A stretch of DNA of 64,000 nt from Bernardetiaceae bacterium (GTDB lineage: Bacteria; Bacteroidota; Bacteroidia; Cytophagales; Thermoflexibacteraceae), in contig JANWVT010000002.1 of assembly GCA_025056255.1 (NCBI GenBank), positions 1 to 64,000 of the forward strand, read 5' to 3'. Each line of letters starts with the position of its first letter. Position 1 is the first letter of the stretch. The translations under genes were made by a program, and so were the position numbers. The notes under the pieces were generated by a model, which was not told where the DNA came from, searched no databases, and saw only the letters and a list, made by a program, of their open reading frames with translations. Below are positions 1-7,161 of the stretch, in pieces.

Positions 1-361
1 ACAGGAAAGAGTGGAAGCTTTGTCTGAGACAGGTTTAGTCGCAATCCATCTCTGATTGAAGGGAGTACTCCGACCTTCGTGGGAAGAAAGCGATTACGTT
101 TCTGCTTTTGTCGCAATCCATCTCTGATTGAAGGGAGTACTCCGACAGGCCTGCGGGACGTTTATCGTTTCGACGCAATCTGTCGCAATCCATCTCTGAT
201 TGAAGGGAGTACTCCGACCACACTCCGGAAAATGCAGATACTCGATCAGCACTGTCGCAATCCATCTCTGATTGAAGGGAGTACTCCGACTCCATTATAT
301 GTGGTGGGATAAAAAGGAAGAAAAGTCGCAATCCATCTCTGATTGAAGGGAGTACTCCGAC
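1..361 (-). CRISPR. CRISPR array, 5 complete 37-nt repeats, open at the window edge
   Basis: Five identical 37-nt repeats lie at 38-74, 110-146, 182-218, 254-290 and 325-361. Spacers are 35, 35, 35 and 34 nt. Positions 1-2 (ac) match the last two bases of a repeat, which leaves a 35-nt spacer at 3-37, so the array almost certainly continues upstream of the window. The repeat begins GTCG and ends CGAC on both strands, contains the palindrome GGAGTACTCC, and can fold CAATC/GATTG. Read on the minus strand it ends in ATTGCGAC, similar to the 8-nt 5' crRNA handles (ATTGAAAC type) left by Cas6. Together with the A/T-rich leader at 362-509 and the co-directional cas genes this supports minus-strand transcription. 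Orientation is inferred; subtype cannot be assigned. Confidence 0.97.
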
Positions 362-509
362 ACTAACTGCCGCTTAGCGCCTTGAATATCAGCCATATAG
401 TCTTTAAAAATCCTTGTACTTTTTATAAGACCTTGCATTTTTCTGACTTTTATTTGCATTTTTCAAGTGCGCTGCAGTAGCAACTTACCTGTAAGTTAGG
501 ACAGAATGG
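362..509 (-). promoter_or_regulatory. Probable CRISPR leader between cas2 and the array
   Basis: This 148-nt gap separates the cas2 stop codon from the first repeat and is mostly A/T-rich. It holds two exact 11-bp direct repeats, TTGCATTTTTC at 433-443 and 454-464, spaced 21 bp start to start. It also holds an inverted repeat AACTTAC-CT-GTAAGTT at 482-497, just after cas2. Position, composition and repeats fit a leader carrying the array promoter and motifs read during spacer integration. The role is inferred from position. Confidence 0.6.
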
Positions 510-1205
510 TTAAAAAAACAAAGTGTTGGCTCTACCTAAGGTAATTTCCATGTCTATCTCGCGCCCGATTAGTCTCATGGAGCGTAGGTCTTGCTCTGCC
601 ACAGGAACAATTATGATGGTATCTTCATTTTCGTAAGCAGCTTGCAGGGCATGCATGGTTTGGTATATTTCCTGATAAACCTTTTGACTAAGCTGCCCTA
701 AAAAAACCGATTTTTGTATACGTTGTAAGCCTTTTTCGACTAAGTAATCAGCTATTTTTTTTCGGATTCGGTTATCTTCAATATCGTACATTACAAAGCA
801 TAGCATATAGCCAATAGGTTTGGGTTTTAGCTGAGCAAAGTAGCTTTTAAGCGCTTCTACTCGTTCGGCGGCGGCGGCAAGTTGCTCGCTGTTGGGTTGG
901 GGCATTCCTCTTGTTGAACAAGTTTTGCGGGTTTGTGGGCATGAACGAGCGAGTTCTGCGGTTTGTTGTACCCATGCTTGGTCTGTTTGGGGCGGCGACT
1001 CATCTAATAAGAAAAACGACAGCCCAAAAGCATCCGCGGGTGTTGCTTCTTCGGTTGTATGGAACTGGTTGGGGTGTTCTTCTGAGGAGGTGTTGTTAGC
1101 AGGGACATAAGGCGTATCAATACCTAATAGGCGATTGTGGATTGCCTGATTTCGCCTTTGTAAAGACTTGTTGAGTTGCCGCATAAGTTCCACAGGGTCT
1201 TTCAT
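510..1205 (-). CDS. cas2: CRISPR-associated endoribonuclease Cas2 with N-terminal extension
   Basis: The 231-aa product has a full Cas2 domain at about residues 129-231: the MYDIEDNRIRKKIADYL strand and helix with the conserved Asp, then QRIQKSVFLG and the TIIIVPV strand. Cas2 dimers bridge two Cas1 dimers in the spacer-integration complex. Cas2 is usually about 90-110 aa, so residues 1-128 are extra. That part is polar, has no motif I recognise, and contains Ser/Thr/Pro/Gln-rich stretches. An in-frame ATG at 905 (residue 101) would give a nearly standard 131-aa Cas2, so the long form may be a start-codon artefact, although the frame is open from the ATG at 1205. It lies 63 bp after cas1 on the same strand, next to the array. 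Confidence 0.9.
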   Translation of the reverse strand: MKDPVELMRQLNKSLQRRNQAIHNRLLGIDTPYVPANNTSSEEHPNQFHTTEEATPADAFGLSFFLLDESPPQTDQAWVQQTAELARSCPQTRKTCSTRGMPQPNSEQLAAAAERVEALKSYFAQLKPKPIGYMLCFVMYDIEDNRIRKKIADYLVEKGLQRIQKSVFLGQLSQKVYQEIYQTMHALQAAYENEDTIIIVPVAEQDLRSMRLIGREIDMEITLGRANTLFF

Positions 1206-1268
1206 AGGGGCGATGTTGTTTTTTTACTTTGTGCTTTACATTTTTTGGGTTTTGGTCGGGGGTTCTCT

Positions 1269-2252
1269 TCAGGTTTCCATTTTAAGTAGTTGCTGAGCTA
1301 ATTCGTGGGCGTCGTCTTGTATATGAGTAAGGCGAGTACGTCGGCGGCGGTTGTACTCTATCACCTCTGTCAGGTAGTCGTTGAAAGCAGTAGCTAGGAG
1401 TCGTTTGCCATCGGCTTCCATCCAATAGCCCCCTTGCTGAAAAACAGCCATGGAGGGTATGAGCAGCCGGCGGAAGCAGAGTTGCATCAGTACGGCTTCT
1501 GCCCAATGTCGGTATCGTTCAATCATATCGAAAGCCAACACGGGGCGGTTGTATTCATCGGCGTGCAGTACGCCAAGGTAGGGGTCTATACCTGCTTTGA
1601 TAAGTGCGCCTTCTACATTGCCGTACAAAATGCCATATAGGTAGTTGAGCGCGGCATTGAAAAGGTCTTGTGCAGGGCGCCGGCTACGCGTCTCAAAGCG
1701 GTATTGCTCTGGGAGCAGTTCGGAAAGGGTTTCAAAGTAGATGCGCGAGGAGTTGCCTTCATATCCACGCAACAGCGAAGCCCATTCGTGGGTAGGTGCT
1801 TGTGGCAATTCTCCGATGCGTTGTGCAAAAACATCTTTCCGGGCAATGGCTTCGCTGATGAGGGCTTGTTGTGCGGGTCGGTCGCGTGCGATGGCGCGTA
1901 AGATGGCTTGTTGTGCGCGAATGCGTTGCAAGGCATTGGCTTTAATCCACTGGCCACCTGCTTCTCCTTTGGCAAACAAGACTTGTTGCTTGCGGATGGT
2001 ACTGATACTGCCATACTTATGGCTCCATACGCGCCCGACAGGATGCCCGCGGCGGTCGGTAAATAGAATTTCAATTTCGTTTTCAATAGCCAACAAAACA
2101 GCGTCTGAACTGATGCGAGCAGCTGTGCTGATAATAATGCTGCGAATTTTTTCGGGTGCAATGCGTGTTTTACCCTCTTGAGTAACAATTTCGAAGCTGC
2201 CTTGTACGCGGTGCACAGCCGCACCATAGGCGTTGATATGGATTTGGGTCAT
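1269..2252 (-). CDS. cas1: CRISPR-associated endonuclease/integrase Cas1
   Basis: The 327-aa product has normal Cas1 length. It has an N-terminal beta domain (SIIISTAARISSDAVLLAIE, IEILFTDRRGHPVGRVW) and a C-terminal helical catalytic domain. The metal-binding residues are visible: Glu in LYGNVEGAL, His in GVLHADEY and Asp in LAFDMIE. Cas1 inserts new spacers at the leader end of the array together with Cas2. Its ATG overlaps the stop codon of the upstream DUF3761-like gene by 4 nt (ATGA), so the two are probably translated as a coupled pair. No Cas3, Cas9, Cas10 or Cas6 gene is present here; effector genes could lie beyond position 1 or elsewhere. Confidence 0.96.
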   Translation of the reverse strand: MTQIHINAYGAAVHRVQGSFEIVTQEGKTRIAPEKIRSIIISTAARISSDAVLLAIENEIEILFTDRRGHPVGRVWSHKYGSISTIRKQQVLFAKGEAGGQWIKANALQRIRAQQAILRAIARDRPAQQALISEAIARKDVFAQRIGELPQAPTHEWASLLRGYEGNSSRIYFETLSELLPEQYRFETRSRRPAQDLFNAALNYLYGILYGNVEGALIKAGIDPYLGVLHADEYNRPVLAFDMIERYRHWAEAVLMQLCFRRLLIPSMAVFQQGGYWMEADGKRLLATAFNDYLTEVIEYNRRRRTRLTHIQDDAHELAQQLLKMET

Positions 2253-2860
2253 GGCTGTTGATGGGATTTGTATCGTTCAATAGTTTTTCGGATAAACCAT
2301 CCTACTTGTAGGAAAGCAAGAGCAATGATGAGAATATCAACAAAAATGGCAGCAGGATGACGGCTTTTGTAAATCCACCCATAGGTTTGGTCGGGTTCTA
2401 TCATGGCTCGTTGTTCGTAAGGCATACCATAGTATGGTTCTAAGGGTATTTCGCGATAGTTTCCGCGCCGGCGTTTGCCGGGCGCTATTTGCACGAGTTT
2501 TTCTAAGGGGGTGTTGGGAGGGGTTCCGGGCGGTCCGTAGAGCCAGAAGGCTACGCCGCCGTGTCCAGAGCAAGTACCGCTATTTACCGAGTAGCTGCGG
2601 GTACCGTCTTTGCAAATTGCCCCCACGCGGATGTAGGTGCGCAAGGTTTCTGGGTCGGGCTCAGAAGAGGGGTCTGGAGGGGGATTTTCGCCATTGGTTT
2701 TGTTGCCTCCGTTGGGAGCGGGTTGCACCCGAACAGGCAGGTTATCTTTATTTTGGTCGCCGAAAAAGCCCGGCGGCACCTCGGTATCGTTTTGAGCACA
2801 GAGCCTATTGGTAGCTATCCAAAACAACAATACACACCACAGAGAAGAGCAAACAGGCAT
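2249..2860 (-). CDS. Secreted/membrane protein with DUF3761-like motif, coupled to cas1
   Basis: The 203-aa protein has a Sec signal peptide ending near the Cys-Ala-Gln of NRLCAQ, a Pro/Asn/Asp-rich linker, then a segment at about residues 85-110 reading CKDGTRSYSVNSGTCSGHGG. This resembles DUF3761 (C-x-DGT-x-S...G-x-CS-x-HGGV-x-W), a small domain of unknown function with two conserved Cys. A single transmembrane helix (FVDILIIALAFLQVGWFI) sits near the C terminus, followed by a basic tail. The product is therefore likely anchored with most of it outside the cytoplasm. The gene overlaps cas1 by 4 nt and follows the next upstream gene by 11 bp, so it is probably co-transcribed with the adaptation genes. 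The domain call is from memory of the motif and its function is unknown. Confidence 0.75.
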   Translation of the reverse strand: MPVCSSLWCVLLFWIATNRLCAQNDTEVPPGFFGDQNKDNLPVRVQPAPNGGNKTNGENPPPDPSSEPDPETLRTYIRVGAICKDGTRSYSVNSGTCSGHGGVAFWLYGPPGTPPNTPLEKLVQIAPGKRRRGNYREIPLEPYYGMPYEQRAMIEPDQTYGWIYKSRHPAAIFVDILIIALAFLQVGWFIRKTIERYKSHQQP

Positions 2861-2871
2861 ATGTTTCCTAA

Positions 2872-3276
2872 TTAGTAGCTTAGTAAAAAACCAAAGGTAA
2901 TATTGTTGTAAAAGGCATAGAGGTACACATGGTTGTTTTCCTTATCGGCAATCAGGCGCACTCGGCATTTGATTCCTTCTTCGTCGATGGCTTGGTATTC
3001 TAAGTAGTTGTCGCCGTCGTGGTCTTTGCCTTCTTTTATCAGATAGAGCAGGTCGAACTTCGTATTAGCTTTGTTGTAAAACTGGATTATCATTTTATCG
3101 AAATCCATCACCACTTTAATGGTATTATCAATATCTTGCCAATCGGAAAACTTAGCGTCGGTTACTTTTTTTTGGCATCCGGCAATATATCGCATTACTA
3201 TTACGTTGCTTTGCGCCCAGAGCGTATGGCTAGCACAAATAAGCAGGAAAGTAGCCCAGCAAATTATTTTTTTCAT
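2872..3276 (-). CDS. Small secreted protein of unknown function
   Basis: The 134-aa product starts with a clear Sec signal peptide (MKKIICWATFLLICASHTLWAQ, cleavage after Ala or Gln). The rest is a polar, probably beta-rich domain (IKVVMDFDKMIIQFYNKA, CRVRLIADKENNHVYLYAF) ending in aromatic residues. I do not recognise the family. It sits between an ECF sigma factor gene and the DUF3761-like gene on the same strand, 11 bp from the latter. Export is well supported and function is not. Confidence 0.7.
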   Translation of the reverse strand: MKKIICWATFLLICASHTLWAQSNVIVMRYIAGCQKKVTDAKFSDWQDIDNTIKVVMDFDKMIIQFYNKANTKFDLLYLIKEGKDHDGDNYLEYQAIDEEGIKCRVRLIADKENNHVYLYAFYNNITFGFLLSY

Positions 3277-3329
3277 ATGTGTAAAATGTTATTAAGGCAG
3301 GTTAGTTGAAGAAAGATTGTATTGAAGTA

Positions 3330-3357
3330 GCAAAGCGCACAACTGGGTGCGCATTGC
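3330..3357 (-). terminator. Hairpin after the sigma factor gene
   Basis: GCGCAC/GTGCGC arms extend across one mismatch to a stem of about 10 pairs (GCAA/TTGC at the base) with a 6-nt loop, 6 nt beyond the sigma-gene stop on the minus strand. No U-run follows, so it may be a partial terminator or an mRNA stability hairpin. Confidence 0.4.
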
Positions 3358-3362
3358 TCCGG

Positions 3363-3869
3363 TTAGCTCATCTGAAAGGCTTCGGGAACCTGTTTGCGCA
3401 ATAGGGTGCGTACATTTTGAATAGCCCGAAACTTTTGCTTTTTAGCAGCGTTTTCAGAAGGCAACCCAAAGTAATGAGCAATTTCTACCATGCTCTTTTT
3501 GTCTAAGTAAAAGGCAGCGAGTATCTGTTTAGTGCGGTCTTCGGGTAGGTTTTCAAAGGCGCATAGCACGGCTTCTTCCTCTATGGGGCTGCGCAAGGGG
3601 TTGTTTTGCTCCGTATGCCATTGTAGGCGGGCACAGTGCCTGAGGGCAGTACGACGACGGCGCAACTCTTTCATCCATAGCCGGCTGGCTACTGCACATA
3701 TGTAGGTAGCGGGAGTGGCTTTGGAGAGGGGTTTTCTCTTAGTGAGGAAAACTAAAAGAGCTTCAGACAAAATCTCTTCGGCATCTTCTACAGAACCGCT
3801 GTTGCGAACAACCATTTTTCTTACAAAAGGCAGGCAGGCATTGCGCAGCACATCAAACTGTATTTCCAT
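3363..3869 (-). CDS. ECF-type sigma-70 family RNA polymerase sigma factor
   Basis: The 168-aa protein has the two-domain ECF layout. Sigma region 2 is at about residues 10-75 (SVEDAEEILSEALLVFLTKR then ATYICAVASRLWMKELRRRR). Region 4 is at about 105-160 (LPEDRTKQILAAFYLDKKSM followed by a helix-turn-helix EIAHYFGLPSENAAKKQKFR). It would direct core polymerase to a small regulon. No anti-sigma gene is adjacent, although the two exported proteins downstream could belong to its circuit. All genes from here to cas2 run in the same direction, with an 86-bp gap after this one. Whether it controls the cas genes is speculation. Confidence 0.85.
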   Translation of the reverse strand: MEIQFDVLRNACLPFVRKMVVRNSGSVEDAEEILSEALLVFLTKRKPLSKATPATYICAVASRLWMKELRRRRTALRHCARLQWHTEQNNPLRSPIEEEAVLCAFENLPEDRTKQILAAFYLDKKSMVEIAHYFGLPSENAAKKQKFRAIQNVRTLLRKQVPEAFQMS

Positions 3870-4206
3870 AAGAGTGAATTGTATTAGAATTAGAGTGTTT
3901 TGCTGTTGTTTAATAACAGAATTGTGCCGCGCGTTCCCATTTTTTAAAAATTTTTTTTAAGTTGCTGACAGTCAAGCTGTTGCAACTTTTCGAAAGGAGC
4001 AAAAAAAGCAAGTTAAAACGATTTTTTATCAGTTTTTGACAGTTAACCGTCAGTTTTTGATAGCAAAACAACCTACAGCTCAAACTGTACTTATTTGCAA
4101 GTGATGCAATGGAGCAAAAAATTCGATTTCCACGGCGCGAGGCTGCCGTTGGACGAACCATCAGTAAGAGGGAGGTAAGCGTGTGCTTTTTATTTGCTGG
4201 TATTGG
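3870..4206. other. Intergenic region, 337 bp, with 21-bp-spaced direct repeats
   Basis: This gap separates the sigma gene and the mazG-like gene. It has an A/T tract near 3944-3959 and the direct repeats at 4029-4063 listed separately. A possible 83-codon minus frame (3910-4161) is rich in Ser, Cys and Lys and shows no domain, so I do not call it. I see no RNA gene here. Confidence 0.6.
4029..4063. repeat. Two 14-bp direct repeats, 21 bp apart
   Basis: TCAGTTTTTGACAG at 4029-4042 and TCAGTTTTTGATAG at 4050-4063 differ at one base and are spaced by exactly two helical turns. A GTTAAC palindrome lies between them. This geometry is that of a tandem-site operator, as for LytTR-type regulators. 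It lies 160 bp upstream of the sigma factor start codon. Confidence 0.55.
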
Positions 4207-4533
4207 TTAATGGAGTTTTTCGTTGTGTTGATGCCGGGTAGCATCGCGGCGAGTTTTCTTTTCCATGCGCTTTTGAAAGGCTGTTGTGAGGTCTATTCCT
4301 GTTTGATTTGCTAAACAAATGAGCACAAACAGCACGTCTGCCAGTTCTTCGCCTAGGTCTATTTCGCGGTCGGAGTCTTTGAAAGACTGTTCGCCATATT
4401 GGCGCGCCATAATGCGCGCCACCTCGCCTACTTCTTCCATGAGGATAGCTGTATTGGTCAGCTCATTGAAATAGCGCACTCCAACGGTGCGAATCCACTC
4501 GTCTACTATTTGTTGTGCTTGGTGAAGTGTCAT
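4207..4533 (-). CDS. MazG-like nucleotide pyrophosphohydrolase
   Basis: The 108-aa single-domain protein has the all-alpha NTP pyrophosphatase signature: LMEEVGEVARI in the first metal-binding helix and EELADVLFVLICLANQ in the second (E-x2-E ... E-x2-D). Such proteins hydrolyse (d)NTPs to monophosphate and pyrophosphate, often for house-cleaning of damaged nucleotides. Its length fits the short MazG-like type rather than full-length two-domain MazG. The start codon overlaps the dtd stop by 4 nt (ATGA), making it the last gene of MFS-surE-dtd-mazG. The substrate cannot be told from sequence. Confidence 0.9.
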   Translation of the reverse strand: MTLHQAQQIVDEWIRTVGVRYFNELTNTAILMEEVGEVARIMARQYGEQSFKDSDREIDLGEELADVLFVLICLANQTGIDLTTAFQKRMEKKTRRDATRHQHNEKLH

Positions 4534-4982
4534 TTTCTGTTTTTCGAATCGATGATAATAGTAACCGGTCCGTCGTTAAGTAGTCGGACTTTCATATCGG
4601 CTCCAAAAATGCCAGTTTGTATTTTTTTCCCTGTCAGGGCTTGCAGCCGCTCAATCATCAGCTCGTAAAGGGGAATAGCTACTGGCGGTGGTGCTGCTTC
4701 GGTAAAAGAAGGTCGGTTGCCTTTTTTGGTGCTGGCATGTAGCGTAAACTGGCTAATGAGCAAAATATTGCCATTTACTTCTGCCAAAGAAAGATTCATT
4801 TTTCCTTGTTCGTCGCCAAAAATGCGCAACCCTGCAATTTTACCGGCTAGCCATTCTACATCTTCTAAGGTATCGTGGTGGGCAATGCCCAGTAGCACTA
4901 ACAATCCTGCTGCAATTTGCCCATGTATGCGTCCGTCTATGGTTACGGAGGCTTCGGTAACACGTTGAATGACAGCAATCAT
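4530..4982 (-). CDS. dtd: D-aminoacyl-tRNA deacylase
   Basis: The 150-aa product hydrolyses D-aminoacyl-tRNAs (and glycyl-tRNA-Ala) so that wrong residues do not enter translation. Family marks are the start MIAVIQRVTEASV, the active-site motif SQFTLHA, the pair GNRPSFTEAAPP and the Gly-cisPro motif NDGPVTI near the C terminus. I chose the ATG at 4982 because it gives the canonical N terminus; a longer frame to 5138 overlaps surE and has no homology. It lies 8 bp after surE and overlaps mazG by 4 nt. Confidence 0.96.
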   Translation of the reverse strand: MIAVIQRVTEASVTIDGRIHGQIAAGLLVLLGIAHHDTLEDVEWLAGKIAGLRIFGDEQGKMNLSLAEVNGNILLISQFTLHASTKKGNRPSFTEAAPPPVAIPLYELMIERLQALTGKKIQTGIFGADMKVRLLNDGPVTIIIDSKNRK

Positions 4983-4990
4983 GAATAGTC

Positions 4991-5824
4991 TTAAAAATTG
5001 TCGAAGTGTTCTTGTATGGTGCGCGGAGCAGTTTCTTTGAGAATTTGCCATTCGTAGTTGAGGGTAGCAATGGCATGGTGAGCCGTTAAGTCGAACAAGC
5101 AAGGTACTACAGAAACGTAATTGTGTGCAATTGCCCATTCGTCAGTATCCTCTCCTTTGTCAGGGTTTTCGAAACTGCCAGCTAGCCACAGGTACTTTCT
5201 GCCGTAGGGGTCGGTTCGCTCGTCGAACTCTTCTTTCCAACGGGCATTAGCTTGGCGGCAAATTTTAATTCCCTTAATTTGCTCATGGCTTTTTCGGGGG
5301 AAATTTACATTTAGGGCGGTACCGCGCGGCAATCCGGTTTGCAACACTTGTTGTGCAATGGCCGAAACGTAGGTAACCACATGGCTAAAGTCGGCATTTT
5401 TCTCATAGTCGCACAAGGAAAAGCCAATAGCAGGCATTCCTTCAATGGCAGCTTCAATGGCAGCCGACATGGTGCCCGAGTACAAAATGCTAATAGAAGT
5501 ATTGCTGCCGTGATTGATGCCGCTAACTACTAGGTCGGGGGTGCGCCCTTTGAGCACGTAGTACTTGGCTAATTTGATGCAGTCGGCAGGGGTGCCAGAG
5601 CTTTCATAGGCTTCTACGCCCAAGTCGTCGAATACTGTGGAGCGGTAGATTTTCAGCGGAGAGTGGATAGTAATGGCATGCCCCATACCCGACTGCGGGC
5701 TATTGGGTGCAACCACCAACAATTCGCCTAAGGGTTGCATGGTTTCCACTAATACGCGTAGCCCTTTTGCCGTGATGCCGTCGTCGTTAGAAATAAGTAT
5801 GAGTGGTTTGTAGGTATCTTTCAT
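4991..5824 (-). CDS. surE: 5'/3'-nucleotidase SurE
   Basis: The 277-aa metal-dependent phosphatase removes phosphate from nucleoside 5'- and 3'-monophosphates. Visible motifs are ISNDDGITAKG (metal-binding ND-DG), VVAPNSPQSGMGHAIT, the GTPADC loop and SGINHGSN, followed by YSGTMSAAIEA. The length is within the family range. The ATG at 5824 overlaps the stop codon of the upstream MFS gene by 4 nt and gives the expected N terminus; the frame remains open to 5950 but inside that gene. Placement with dtd and mazG suggests a nucleotide/tRNA quality-control operon. Confidence 0.97.
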   Translation of the reverse strand: MKDTYKPLILISNDDGITAKGLRVLVETMQPLGELLVVAPNSPQSGMGHAITIHSPLKIYRSTVFDDLGVEAYESSGTPADCIKLAKYYVLKGRTPDLVVSGINHGSNTSISILYSGTMSAAIEAAIEGMPAIGFSLCDYEKNADFSHVVTYVSAIAQQVLQTGLPRGTALNVNFPRKSHEQIKGIKICRQANARWKEEFDERTDPYGRKYLWLAGSFENPDKGEDTDEWAIAHNYVSVVPCLFDLTAHHAIATLNYEWQILKETAPRTIQEHFDNF

Positions 5825-7068
5825 GTTGACAGTGCAGAAGTGCTTTTTCTTAAATCGGTAATAAACAAAATGCTCAAAATAAGCACTACTGCCAATGGAA
5901 TGGCAATAAGCGCTAACAATACCACTGGGGTGAACATTTTGCTCGACCACTGAAAGGCAAGCGTGCCTGTTAAAGTGGCAAGCGACATAACAAAAGTAAT
6001 CAATCCTAATATAACACCGCGTTGCAAAGCGGGTGTATGATAGGTGATAGTACCTGTCAGAATAGGTACCACTCCGCCGTTGAAAAAAGCTGCTACAATA
6101 ACGAAGAGGATGGGAGTAGGCAGTTCTGCCATGGTGTCGGGTATAGCAACAGCAGGATATTGATAGTAACTAATGCAAAATCCCATCACACAGCCAATAC
6201 TGGCTATTAAGAGCACCTGTAATATGGTCAGCAATCGTAGGTAGTGCACTAAGGCGGCTACTACAAGCCTGCCACAGATAGTAGAAATGGCAATGATTAT
6301 AGAAAACTGCCAAAGCAGCGTGTCGCTCAGCTGTAAAGTAGTAGTATTAAAAAAATGAATCCAATTGAGCAGATAGGTAGTAGTAGCTACCATGAAGCCC
6401 AAGCAAGCCATAGCAAGAATCACTAAGGTGCTGCCTAAGGCGCGGAATAGTTGTAGAAAGGCTCTCCATCCGGTAAGCATTACAGCCTTAGCTGACACAC
6501 TTGGCTGCTGGGCAAACCACGATGCTTTTTTAATAGCCACTATGCCAATAGCAGCACATACCACAGCAGCCACTATATATAGGTGATGCAGCTCAATCTG
6601 TTGATATTGCATCAGCAGCCCCGAAACAAGGGTAATAACCAAAATACCCACCACATACACTGCCTCCAAATGGGACACGTCGGAGAGTAAACCGGCTTGT
6701 TGGCTATTGAGGGAAGCTAATTCGTTGGTAAAGCCTATCTGCAAGCCGCCAAAAGCAAGCCCAAGCACTACATAAAGCAGCACAAACCCCCAAGCAGTAG
6801 GATAAATGAAAACAAGTGCCGAAAGCCCAGCTATTAGCAAAAAACAGAAAGAAATAACTTTCCGGATACCCACAGCAGGTATCACACCAGCCAATAATAA
6901 ACCGCTCAACAAGGTTGCCAGCTCTCTGTACAAGCCGATATTTTCCAAAGAGGCACCCTCTATATCGTACTGATAAGCTGCCATGCCAACAAAATTGGCG
7001 GAGAAAATCAAAGTAGCGGCAATGCCATAACACCAGTACATCACATTGCGCAGCCTAAATACATTCAT
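5821..7068 (-). CDS. Major facilitator superfamily transporter
   Basis: The 415-aa inner-membrane protein has about 12 hydrophobic helices in two halves separated by a hydrophilic loop near residues 185-205 (KKASWFAQQPSVSAKAV). An MFS-like turn between helices 2 and 3 (AVGIRKVISF) and paired Gly-rich helices support the call. The substrate is unknown; membership of the surE-dtd-mazG operon does not decide it. The ATG at 7068 lies 26 nt below a minus-strand TACTTTTG element that matches the Bacteroidota -7 consensus. Confidence 0.85.
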   Translation of the reverse strand: MNVFRLRNVMYWCYGIAATLIFSANFVGMAAYQYDIEGASLENIGLYRELATLLSGLLLAGVIPAVGIRKVISFCFLLIAGLSALVFIYPTAWGFVLLYVVLGLAFGGLQIGFTNELASLNSQQAGLLSDVSHLEAVYVVGILVITLVSGLLMQYQQIELHHLYIVAAVVCAAIGIVAIKKASWFAQQPSVSAKAVMLTGWRAFLQLFRALGSTLVILAMACLGFMVATTTYLLNWIHFFNTTTLQLSDTLLWQFSIIIAISTICGRLVVAALVHYLRLLTILQVLLIASIGCVMGFCISYYQYPAVAIPDTMAELPTPILFVIVAAFFNGGVVPILTGTITYHTPALQRGVILGLITFVMSLATLTGTLAFQWSSKMFTPVVLLALIAIPLAVVLILSILFITDLRKSTSALST

Positions 7069-7093
7069 AGCAACAGCAACAAGTGCAGGTAAG

Positions 7094-7108
7094 CAAAAGT
7101 ATTACTTT
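7094..7108. promoter_or_regulatory. Palindromic divergent promoter element (MFS-surE operon / aroK)
   Basis: The minus strand reads TACTTTTG (TAnnTTTG, -7 element) at 7101-7094. The surrounding bases form a perfect palindrome AAAAGTA-T-TACTTTT at 7095-7109. The gap between the divergent start codons is 93 bp. The -33 element is unclear. A near-copy lies between the divergent pgi/pmi and pyrC genes at 50521-50539. Confidence 0.45.
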
Positions 7109-7161
7109 TACGCTATAATAAAGGCTTTTGTATATTGCGCCCGAAATAAAACTTTTTCAGT

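Noticed and set aside
147-181. Spacer whose 3' end (cgcaatct) resembles the start of the repeat
   Set aside because: An 8-base similarity can arise by chance, and repeat spacing is unchanged.
35-331. Repetitive open frames on both strands over the CRISPR array
   Set aside because: The peptide repeats are translations of the CRISPR repeat unit, so they are not genes.
892-1110. Plus-strand open frames inside cas2
   Set aside because: They have no domain and overlap the extended cas2 reading frame, so they are read as shadows.
3910-4161. Minus-strand frame of 83 codons upstream of the sigma gene
   Set aside because: It is rich in Ser, Cys and Lys, has no domain, and overlaps the direct repeats.
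4983-5138. Longer start for dtd
   Set aside because: The extension overlaps surE and lacks family similarity; the ATG at 4982 gives the canonical N terminus.
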